Assembly (NCBI GenBank): GCA_039586095.1
Contig: JBDHLB010000142.1
Span: 1-5,085, forward strand
DNA length: 5,085 bases
Source of the DNA: JBDHBD01 sp039586095
GTDB lineage: Bacteria; Gemmatimonadota; Gemmatimonadetes; Palauibacterales; Palauibacteraceae
Reading direction: 5' to 3'
The translations under genes and the position numbers were made by a program. Positions 1 to 5,085 of the stretch are shown in pieces. The notes beneath the pieces were generated by a model, which had not been told where the DNA came from, made no database searches, and saw only the letters and a list, made by a program, of their open reading frames with translations. The number at the start of each line of letters is the position of its first letter. The first letter of the stretch is position 1.

Positions 1-326
1 CCATAGAGCGCATCCCCGAGCTGTACGACATGGCGCGCTTCAATCTTCGTGAGACCGGGTATCTCGACCGGGTCCAGGTCGCGCTCGGAGATGGCAGTCG
101 CGGCTTTGCGGATGCCGCACCGTTCGATCGCATACTGGTGGCCGCCGCGGCGGACCGAGTGCCGGCCGACCTGTGGGATCAGCTGGCCGTGGGCGGACTC
201 CTGGTGGCGCCCGTCGGCGGCACGTTCATGCAGACGATATATCGCTACGCCAAAGAAGAGGATGGCGGGATTCATTCGGAGGCGTTGGAGGGGGCCCGCT
301 TCGTCCCCCTCGTGACCGACGAGTAG
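1..326 (+). CDS. pcm: Protein-L-isoaspartate O-methyltransferase, C-terminal part (5' end outside window)
   Basis: Methylates L-isoaspartyl residues in age-damaged proteins using S-adenosylmethionine, starting their repair; normally a soluble enzyme of about 210-220 residues. The reading frame is open from base 3 and gives 107 visible residues before TAG at 324-326. It begins ERIPELYDMARFNL, which follows the acidic end of the second Rossmann strand. Then come GDGSRGF and APFDRILVAAAA, the family's typical motifs after the SAM site, then GGLLVAPVG, and the family-typical end ARFVPLV. The N-terminal half with the glycine-rich SAM motif lies outside the window, so an intact gene cannot be confirmed. 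The ATG at 30 is internal to the protein and is not the start. It converges on the bat operon with only 5 bases between stop codons, so it is not part of that operon. The family call is strong. Confidence 0.93.
   Translation, partial: IERIPELYDMARFNLRETGYLDRVQVALGDGSRGFADAAPFDRILVAAAADRVPADLWDQLAVGGLLVAPVGGTFMQTIYRYAKEEDGGIHSEALEGARFVPLVTDE
288..311. terminator. Possible hairpin near the convergent gene ends (weak)
   Basis: A perfect 7-base inverted repeat, GAGGGGG (288-294) and CCCCCTC (305-311), flanks a 10-base loop. It lies inside the last codons of pcm, about 21 bases past the batC stop on the minus strand. It is the strongest stem I see near the tail-to-tail junction and could slow polymerase from either side. 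A second, shorter stem, CTCGT (309-313) and ACGAG (319-323), shares bases with it, so the two exclude each other. There is no T-tract on either strand, so this is not a classic intrinsic terminator, and in GC-rich coding DNA it may be chance. Confidence 0.2.
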
Positions 327-331
327 CCGCC

Positions 332-997
332 TTACCAGTTCCGCTCGACCGTCGGTTCTCGGAATCGGTTGCGGCCCAGGAAGCGATCCCGAATCGACTG
401 CTCGGCATCGCCCGCAGCTTCCAACAGCGCGGCCGCTTCCTCGGGAGTCAGTGGACGTTGCTGAGAGCCGCCGCCCTCCTGCTCCGAACCCTGCCCTCCT
501 GCCTGGGACGGAGCCTGTTCGGCCCCGTCCTCGCCCCCGGATGATGGCTCTGCCTCCTCGAGCCACTTTTCGACGAGCTCGAGATTCCAGCGCGCGTCGC
601 CGTCGGTCGGCTCGTCGCGCAGCACCTGCCGAAACGCCTGGCGAGCCGCGAGAAGCGCCGAGCGCTTCGCATCGGGCGCCTCCTCGGATCTTCCGACCCT
701 TCCGCTGGCTACGCCGAGGTTGTACTGCCCGTAGCTGCGGACTCGCTCGCCTTCGCTCCCGGCCGCCCGCTGAAGCGGCTCGCGCGCTTCGGCTGACCGA
801 TCGTCCAGCAGGAGTGCCGTGCCCAGGTTGTAATAGTCCACCGGGCGATCGCGCTTTTCGACCTCCGCCCGGTAACGAGCGACGCGCTCGGAATCCTCCG
901 TCGGCGATTGCTCTGCCGTTGGTGGGGGCGACTGCCCCGCCGGCGAAGGCAGCGGTAGCAGAAGGAGACAGATACCATACGCCGGGGCGCGCCGCAT
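332..997 (-). CDS. batC: BatC-like TPR protein, exported, last gene of the bat operon
   Basis: A TPR protein of 221 residues that probably serves as an extracytoplasmic scaffold for the BatA/BatB VWA proteins. Residues 1-21 look like a signal peptide or anchor: two arginines, then a Leu-rich stretch ending SPAG. There is one Cys (10) but no clear lipobox. TPR-like helices run from about 54 to 146, marked by YNLGTALLLDD (56-66), YNLGVASGRVG (92-102) and a third repeat at 114-142. A Gly/Glu/Gln/Ser-rich linker (about 151-181) leads to a helical tail, PLTPEEAAALLEAAGDAEQ. The protein ends in ERNW, resembling the short '(K/R)DW' end common in Bat TPR proteins. I chose ATG 997 over the in-frame ATG at 1036: it places the start 5 bases after the batB stop, has GAGAGG upstream, and begins right at the signal peptide. 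No VWA domain is present, so this is the TPR-only type. Its exact role is inferred from the family and operon position. Confidence 0.8.
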   Translation of the reverse strand: MRRAPAYGICLLLLPLPSPAGQSPPPTAEQSPTEDSERVARYRAEVEKRDRPVDYYNLGTALLLDDRSAEAREPLQRAAGSEGERVRSYGQYNLGVASGRVGRSEEAPDAKRSALLAARQAFRQVLRDEPTDGDARWNLELVEKWLEEAEPSSGGEDGAEQAPSQAGGQGSEQEGGGSQQRPLTPEEAAALLEAAGDAEQSIRDRFLGRNRFREPTVERNW

Positions 998-1002
998 TCG
1001 AC

Positions 1003-2010
1003 TCAGCCTCTCGAGAACAGGAACGCGTCGGCCCACAGGGCCAGGAATCCGAACAGCAGAAGCAGACTCGTCGCGCCCAGACCGGCTCGATCGCCGGTCT
1101 GCGACGAGCGACCGATCTCCTCCGTGAGACGGCCCACGGCGCTCGAGCTTCCCCGCGCGTAGAGCCCGTCCGTCGCATCCGCGATCGTCCGCAGTGTCGC
1201 CTCGTCCAGTCGGCTGATCACCACCTCGCCATCCGGGCCCCGCAGAAACGACTCTCTCCCCCGGCGCTCGAACGCGGTGGCTGGATCCACCGACGCATCA
1301 CGCGTCAACGGCACGGGACCGCCTTCGGTCGTTCCGATGCCCACCGCGTGCACGGGCACGCCGGATCGGGCGGCTCGTCTGAGGGCGTCCTCCACGGGCT
1401 GCCCGACGGTCTCCTCGCCGTCCGAGAAGAGCACGATGGCCTTACGCGCCTGGTTCTCTCCTCCGGCCAGGAGGTCGAGCGCCTGTGTGAGTCCTGCCGC
1501 CAGGGCCGAGCCACCGAGTCCGACGTTGGCCGGTCGCACGGCGTCGACGAACATCGTGACGGCGTTCACGTCGGTCGTGAGCGGGGACAGCACGTACCCC
1601 CGACCCGCGAAGTATACGACGGCGAGACGACCCGGAAGTCGGGCTGCCAACGCTCTGGCCAGTTGGCGTTCCTCGTCCAGTCGGCTGCCATCAAGATCCT
1701 CTGCCAGCATCGAGTTCGAGGCGTCGAGTACGAGAACGGTCTCGACGTCATCTTCTTCGAGACGTTCGACATCGAGAGGAGCCGACCCACGGGACGCCAG
1801 GGCGAGTGCGAGTGCGCCCAGGGCTAGGAGGCCGACTCGCAGCCACCGCCATCGCGAATCCGGCAGCCGAACGTACTGTCGCAGCACAGCGCGATCGGCG
1901 AGGCGCTGCCGCTCACGAGCCGTCGCGCGCACGCCCCATAAACGGAGCAGGACCGCCAGGAGCGCCAGAGCCATTGCGATCCCCCCCATACCGAGGGCGA
2001 CACCGTTCAT
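1003..2010 (-). CDS. batB: BatB-like von Willebrand factor A membrane protein
   Basis: A membrane-anchored VWA protein of 335 residues, the second of the tandem pair. Predicted helices lie at about 6-25 and 57-73, then the VWA domain at about 90-290, then a C-terminal helix at about 313-333. This is the usual BatA/BatB layout, with the VWA domain expected outside the cytoplasm. The metal-site (MIDAS) motif DxSxS is DASNS (96-100) and the third-loop Asp is in FSDGEE (Asp197). The second-loop position, usually Thr in a GTxI context, reads GGSAL, giving Ser168; Ser could still bind metal, but the change is worth noting. The stretch GEVVISRLDEATLRTIADAT (261-280) fits the BatB-type ending of the domain. 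The start overlaps the batA stop as ATGA (2007-2010), with GGAGAG seven bases upstream. It is probably co-translated with batA and works with it. The family call is firm; the molecular role is poorly known. Confidence 0.9.
   Translation of the reverse strand: MNGVALGMGGIAMALALLAVLLRLWGVRATARERQRLADRAVLRQYVRLPDSRWRWLRVGLLALGALALALASRGSAPLDVERLEEDDVETVLVLDASNSMLAEDLDGSRLDEERQLARALAARLPGRLAVVYFAGRGYVLSPLTTDVNAVTMFVDAVRPANVGLGGSALAAGLTQALDLLAGGENQARKAIVLFSDGEETVGQPVEDALRRAARSGVPVHAVGIGTTEGGPVPLTRDASVDPATAFERRGRESFLRGPDGEVVISRLDEATLRTIADATDGLYARGSSSAVGRLTEEIGRSSQTGDRAGLGATSLLLLFGFLALWADAFLFSRG
1007..1012 (-). promoter_or_regulatory. Ribosome binding site deciding the batC start
   Basis: Minus-strand GAGAGG lies nine bases before the ATG at 995-997 and spans codons just before the batB stop (1003-1005). 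It favours the 997 start over the in-frame ATG at 1036, which would overlap batB by 34 bases. Confidence 0.55.
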
Positions 2011-2996
2011 GCCAGAACTCTCCGGGCACGGGTCGCGCTACCGATCAGCTCCAGCACGAGCGCGGCCAGGGCGAGCACCAGCACCTCGCGGCGCAAGCCG
2101 ACGCGCTCGACCGTGCGAACTTCGCGCACCGGACTCGCCTCCAGTTCGTTGATCCGATCGTAGATTCGCGTCAGCCCCTCCGCCTCCGTGGCCCGGAAGT
2201 ACAGACCGCCCGTGCGCGACGCGATCTGATCCAGCAGCTCGTCGTTCACCCGGACACGGACGTTGGCGTACTGGTACCCGAACGCGGTGCGGGCGACCGG
2301 CACGGGCGCGACACCGTCGCGACCCACACCGATCGTGTAGACACGAATTCCCAGGGTCGCGGCCGCTTCCGCTGCCTCGGCCGGCGAGATGCTGCCGCTG
2401 TTGTTGTCACCATCGGTGAGGAGCACAACGACCCTCGATTCCGGATCGAGATCGCGGAGACGGTTCGCGGCCGTGGCGAGCGCCACGCCTATCGCCGTGC
2501 CATCTCTCAGCTGACCGGCCTCGAGGCTTTCGACGGCCGTCTCGACAACGGTGTGATCGAGGGTACCAGGGACCATCGTGAGCGCCTCGCCGGCAAACGC
2601 GACGAGTCCGATCCAGTCCGATTCCCTTCCTTCAACGAACCGGATCACCTCTCGCTTCGCGACCTCGATCCGGTTGTCGGGTCGGAAGTCTTCGGCCAGC
2701 ATCGAGCTCGAGATATCCACCGCGAGCATGATCGCCACGCCCTGTTGTTCGGACTCCACACGTTCCCACAGACGAACCGGCTGGACGAGGGCAAGCACGA
2801 CCAGAGCGAGCGCCAACGAGCGGAACACCGAGGGCCACAACCACCATACGAGTCCCTGTCCACGCCCTGCCTTCCCGACCCGCGCCGGACGCGGGTGCGG
2901 AAGGCGCACACGGCGATGGCGAGCGAGGAGCCAACCGACCGGAAGAAGGGCCAGGAGGACAGCGTATGGCCAACTGGTGCCGGCCAGCCCGCTCAT
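2007..2996 (-). CDS. batA: BatA-like von Willebrand factor A membrane protein
   Basis: A membrane-anchored VWA protein of 329 residues, a normal length for BatA. Helices are at about 9-25 and 57-74, the VWA domain at about 86-285, and a C-terminal helix at about 304-319. The MIDAS is complete: DISSS (94-98), Thr167 in DGTAIG, and Asp195 in LTDGDNNSG. The sequence VDISSSMLAEDF followed by NRIEVAK is a near-signature of BatA. The domain ends with the family-typical GGLYFRATEAEGLTRIYDRI, followed by a Glu/Arg-rich segment before the last helix. The start overlaps the upstream stop as ATGA (2993-2996) and has the strongest ribosome site of the operon, GGGAGGA, six bases before the ATG. It is a likely client or partner of the MoxR ATPase encoded upstream, by analogy with other MoxR-VWA pairs. 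The intact metal site contrasts with the altered one in BatB. Confidence 0.93.
   Translation of the reverse strand: MSGLAGTSWPYAVLLALLPVGWLLARHRRVRLPHPRPARVGKAGRGQGLVWWLWPSVFRSLALALVVLALVQPVRLWERVESEQQGVAIMLAVDISSSMLAEDFRPDNRIEVAKREVIRFVEGRESDWIGLVAFAGEALTMVPGTLDHTVVETAVESLEAGQLRDGTAIGVALATAANRLRDLDPESRVVVLLTDGDNNSGSISPAEAAEAAATLGIRVYTIGVGRDGVAPVPVARTAFGYQYANVRVRVNDELLDQIASRTGGLYFRATEAEGLTRIYDRINELEASPVREVRTVERVGLRREVLVLALAALVLELIGSATRARRVLA
2018..2023 (-). promoter_or_regulatory. Ribosome binding site of batB
   Basis: Minus-strand GGAGAG lies seven bases before the batB ATG (2008-2010), inside the end of batA. It supports the start that overlaps the batA stop. Confidence 0.65.
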
Positions 2997-3898
2997 TCGG
3001 CGTCCTCCCGTTGCGTCCCGGGGTCCCGCTCTTCCCTGCTCTCCGCCGGCCCTGCCGCCTCCCGCTCCTCCGCATCTTCCCGCACCCAGGACTCTCCCGC
3101 GTCGATCGAGGCAAGCGCCGTAGCGTCAGACGGAGCGACGCGCGCAAAGCGCACGAGAACGGAGTTGGCCAGAGCGGTGGCAAGACCTCGATCCCCGTTC
3201 GTCAGTCGTTTGAGCGAGGCTCCGGGTCGCCACGCGCGCGTCGCTTCCGCGTAGCCTCGCAGCGTCACCTCCAGACCGTCGTAGAGCTGCGGTGCTGTGA
3301 GCCGACCCTCCCGCCAACCGCGACGGAGTCGCCGCAACGACTCCAGCGTCTGCTCGAACGGAGTCAGAGGCACGCTCGCGGCTGCGGGCGCGGACAGCGG
3401 CCTCGCCTCACGAAGCTGCAAACCCGCCGTGTCCGTCGGCAGAACGGTCGCGACGAACAAGGGTCCGGGCGCCACTTCCAACCGTCGTTCATCGTCCGCC
3501 GTCCGCACGGCGACCTCGAACGCAGGGACTCGCTGCTCGCCTGCCTGCCACGCCAAGATACGATAGTAGGCCCGCCACTCCCCATCCTCGGTGACCGCCC
3601 GCTGCTCGATCGGTCCCTTCTGCTCCAGCGGATCGGTCAGCGGCAGGAGGGCCGGGAAACCGACCGATCGCACGTCGCGCGCGCGAACGGTCACCCCGAG
3701 CAGGACCGACTCGCCGACGTGTGCCGTGTCAGGCTCGATCGCCGCCGCCACTGTGACCTTACCCTCCTGGCCTGCCGCAGATGGTGGGAACGGCCGGGGT
3801 GCGCTCGCGACCCACGCCGAGGCACCGGTCACCAGTCCGATCGACACGGCGACGAGGCCGGCGCGACGAGGTGGGCCGACCAGAGCGGAGCGAACCAT
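2993..3898 (-). CDS. Exported BatD-like protein with DUF4381-like C-terminal region
   Basis: A protein of 301 residues from ATG 3898. Residues 1-33 form a signal peptide or N-terminal anchor: Arg11-Arg12, a hydrophobic run at about 13-32, and a possible cleavage site after VASA. Residues about 46-152 look like a beta-sandwich domain of the BatD ('oxygen tolerance') type. It starts VTVAAAIEPDTAHVGESVLL and contains RSVGFPAL and then YYRILAWQAGEQRVPAFEV, with the expected G-x-x-x-(I/V)P pattern. Residues about 178-275 are helical, with LYDGLEVTLRGYAEA and VLVRFARVAPSDATAL, resembling the C-terminal part of BatD/DUF4381 proteins. The tail (275-301) is highly charged. I see no membrane helix between the two parts, where BatD proteins usually have one. 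The in-frame ATG at 3994 is rejected because the extra 32 residues overlap DUF58 and hide the signal peptide. The start overlaps the DUF58 stop by one base (TGATG), with no clear Shine-Dalgarno, suggesting reinitiation. The domain match is by eye, so the family name is moderately sure. Confidence 0.68.
   Translation of the reverse strand: MVRSALVGPPRRAGLVAVSIGLVTGASAWVASAPRPFPPSAAGQEGKVTVAAAIEPDTAHVGESVLLGVTVRARDVRSVGFPALLPLTDPLEQKGPIEQRAVTEDGEWRAYYRILAWQAGEQRVPAFEVAVRTADDERRLEVAPGPLFVATVLPTDTAGLQLREARPLSAPAAASVPLTPFEQTLESLRRLRRGWREGRLTAPQLYDGLEVTLRGYAEATRAWRPGASLKRLTNGDRGLATALANSVLVRFARVAPSDATALASIDAGESWVREDAEEREAAGPAESREERDPGTQREDAE
3003..3009 (-). promoter_or_regulatory. Ribosome binding site of batA
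   Basis: Minus-strand GGGAGGA lies six bases before the batA ATG (2994-2996), inside the last codons of the batD-like gene. It is the best Shine-Dalgarno in the operon and supports the ATGA-overlap start. It may let batA be translated at a higher rate than genes relying only on coupling. Confidence 0.75.
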
Positions 3899-4833
3899 CA
3901 GCGGCGGCGCTGCCGGGCTCTGGCAGCGAAGAAAGCGGCGAGCTCGGTGACGTAGGGTTGGTCGGTGCGGACCTGCATGCGGTCCACGTGACATCGACGA
4001 AAGGTGGAAGCGAGGCGATCGGACTCCCGACGCCCGCTGTCCTCCAGGTTGCGCCTTACGCCGGCGTGGGCCAGGTCGACGATTCTGCGGTCTCCCGTCT
4101 CCGGGTCCTCGAGCTCGAGCAACCCGCGAGCGGGAAGAGCGTAGTCGCCGGGGTCGACCAGGTGGACGGCCACGACATCGTGCCGGCGCGAAAGGGCGAG
4201 GAGGGAGCGTGCAAGCGGTGCGGGGCTGATGAAGTCCGACAGCACGAAGATCAGCGAGCGCACCTTCAGGAGCCGTACGGCCGTCGTGAGTGCCAGCGGA
4301 ATGTCGGTCCCCTGTCCGGCGGGTTCAAACGCCAGCAGCTCGTGAATGAGCCGCAGACTGCGGTTTCGACCCCGCAGGGGGCGCACGTAGCGCTCGACGC
4401 GATCCGTGAAGAGCAGAAGCCCCACCCGGTCCTGGCTCCGCATGGCCGCGAGGGCGAGGACACCCGCCACCTCGGCCGCCAGACGGCGCTTGAGCTTGTC
4501 ACGGGTGCCGAACCTGGTCGACGCCGACATGTCCACGGCCAGCAGCACGGTCAGCTCCCGCTCTTCCACAAAGCGCTTCACGAAAGGCCGGCGCATCCTC
4601 GCCGTCACCTTCCAATCGATCGCCTGGAAGGGGTCGCCCGGCTCGTAGGCGCGGACCTCCGAGAATTCGATCCCGTGGCCGCGAAATACGGACTCGTAGC
4701 TTCCGAGGGCGGGGCTGTCCATCAGGCGTCGTGCCTCCAGATCGATGCGCCGGACTTCGCGCAACACTTCCGTGGCATCGTCACTGGCGGGGGAAGGGGC
4801 GGCCTCTCGCCCCCAGGGCCTGAACAGCCTCAC
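3898..4833 (-). CDS. DUF58 domain protein (cytoplasmic VWA-like partner of MoxR)
   Basis: A soluble DUF58 protein of 311 residues, usual length for the family, with no membrane helix. The family signature is clear: GIEFSEVRAYEPGD (54-67), IDWKVTARM (72-80) and VKRFVEERELTV (85-96), leading into the VWA-like core. The metal-site motif is DMSAS (101-105), followed by FGT; Thr176 sits in GTDIP and Asp200 in LSDF. The start is a GTG at 4833, overlapping the moxR stop as GTGA (4830-4833). The frame stays open upstream to 5055, but that part is an out-of-frame reading of moxR rich in Arg and Pro, so a longer protein is unlikely. No Shine-Dalgarno is visible before the GTG, consistent with coupling to moxR. 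DUF58 genes nearly always follow moxR and the products probably act together; the biochemical activity is unknown. Confidence 0.92.
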   Translation of the reverse strand: MRLFRPWGREAAPSPASDDATEVLREVRRIDLEARRLMDSPALGSYESVFRGHGIEFSEVRAYEPGDPFQAIDWKVTARMRRPFVKRFVEERELTVLLAVDMSASTRFGTRDKLKRRLAAEVAGVLALAAMRSQDRVGLLLFTDRVERYVRPLRGRNRSLRLIHELLAFEPAGQGTDIPLALTTAVRLLKVRSLIFVLSDFISPAPLARSLLALSRRHDVVAVHLVDPGDYALPARGLLELEDPETGDRRIVDLAHAGVRRNLEDSGRRESDRLASTFRRCHVDRMQVRTDQPYVTELAAFFAARARQRRR

Positions 4834-5085
4834 GGCAGAGGCACGGCGTCCAGGAGGCGGCCGAGTATCTCCTCGACGTCCACCTGCTCCGCTTCGGCCT
4901 GGAACGTGAGGATGAGACGGTGCCGCAGCACGTCTCGGGCAACGGCCTGGACGTCCTCCGGAACCACGAAGGATCGGCCGTCGAGAAAGGCGTAGCCTCG
5001 CGCACCCCGGGACAGATAGATCGTCGCTCGTGGAGACGCCCCGTACTCGAGCCACCCCGACAGGTCCGCCAGACCGGCCTCGGCC
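4830..5085 (-). CDS. MoxR family AAA+ ATPase, C-terminal 84 residues (5' end outside window)
   Basis: The minus-strand frame is open from base 5084 to TGA at 4830-4832, giving 84 residues and no start codon in the window. It matches the C-terminal lid domain of MoxR ATPases. YGASPRATIYL holds the sensor-2 arginine, FLDGRSFVVPEDVQAVARDVL is the typical lid helix region, and RHRLILTFQAEAE leads to the end LLDAVPLP, like the family's usual 'VPVP' finish. Walker A and B lie outside the window. MoxR proteins are ATP-driven chaperone-like machines that act on VWA proteins, which fits the DUF58, batA and batB genes downstream. It is probably the first or an early gene of the operon. The frame is easy to miss because it has no start here and overlaps a long open shadow frame. 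Confidence 0.93.
   Translation of the reverse strand, partial: AEAGLADLSGWLEYGASPRATIYLSRGARGYAFLDGRSFVVPEDVQAVARDVLRHRLILTFQAEAEQVDVEEILGRLLDAVPLP

Noticed and set aside
451..1827. Plus-strand open frame of 458 codons opposite batB and batC
   Set aside because: Rich in Arg, Pro, Ala and Gly with no recognisable domain, and lies fully antisense to two well-supported genes. Such long antisense frames are expected where GC-rich codon use removes stops.
1806..3254. Plus-strand open frame of 482 codons opposite batA
   Set aside because: Antisense shadow of a gene with complete family motifs; composition is Arg/His/Asp-rich with no domain or signal.
3899..3994. N-terminal extension of the batD-like protein to an ATG at 3994
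   Set aside because: It would put 32 Arg/His-rich residues before a good signal peptide and overlap DUF58; the TGATG start at 3898 is simpler.
4108..4119. Perfect 12-base palindrome CTCGAGCTCGAG as a possible operator
   Set aside because: It lies in the middle of DUF58 and encodes alternating Leu/Glu codons (around residues 238-243), which explains the symmetry; no second copy was noticed near a start.
3781..4995. Plus-strand open frame of 404 codons opposite DUF58
   Set aside because: Antisense shadow that runs through the DUF58 signature region; no domain pattern, and it spans the end of moxR as well.
4834..5055. N-terminal extension of the DUF58 protein to an ATG at 5055
   Set aside because: Overlaps the MoxR coding frame for its whole length, is Arg/Pro/Gly-rich, and the GTG at 4833 gives the normal family length.
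1..5085. CRISPR arrays, tRNA or rRNA genes, insertion sequences, toxin-antitoxin or defence genes
   Set aside because: No direct-repeat arrays, terminal inverted repeats, transposase motifs or tRNA-like folds were seen; the window is filled by seven ordinary genes. MoxR-VWA pairs occur in some defence-like systems, but this set matches the housekeeping-type bat operon.

Overview
The window is high-GC bacterial DNA with almost no non-coding sequence. It holds the 3' end of a rightward protein-L-isoaspartate O-methyltransferase gene (pcm) and, converging on it, six leftward genes of a MoxR/Bat operon (MoxR AAA+ ATPase plus von Willebrand A, or VWA, proteins). The GC content, the signal peptide and the membrane-anchored Bat proteins suggest a GC-rich Gram-negative-type bacterium. 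A Gemmatimonadota- or Acidobacteriota-like lineage is a guess; no marker gene is present to settle it.

Layout, left to right: 1-326 (+) is the C-terminal half of Pcm. After 5 bases comes the end of a TPR protein, BatC-like (332-997, -). It is followed by the VWA protein BatB (1003-2010, -), the VWA protein BatA (2007-2996, -), an exported BatD-like protein of unusual build (2993-3898, -), a DUF58 protein (3898-4833, -), and the last 84 codons of a MoxR AAA+ ATPase (4830-5085, -), which runs off the right edge. Transcription order is moxR, DUF58, batD-like, batA, batB, batC. The promoter lies outside the window.

Four of the five junctions inside the operon are stop/start overlaps (GTGA, TGATG, ATGA, ATGA); the fifth has a 5-base gap. 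This argues for one transcript, translational coupling and a shared complex. From family knowledge, the MoxR ATPase is thought to act as a chaperone-like remodeller of the VWA proteins. DUF58 would be its cytoplasmic VWA-like partner, BatA and BatB membrane-anchored VWA proteins with the domain outside the membrane, and the BatD-like and TPR proteins extracytoplasmic partners. The actual substrate of such operons is not settled, and 'aerotolerance' is a historical label from Bacteroides.

The window is mostly a well-known operon type. The less ordinary points are the BatD-like protein (beta domain joined to a DUF4381-like C-terminal part without an intervening membrane helix, placed before batA), a Thr-to-Ser change in the BatB metal site, and the tight tail-to-tail junction with pcm. 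I did not find a convincing novel system.
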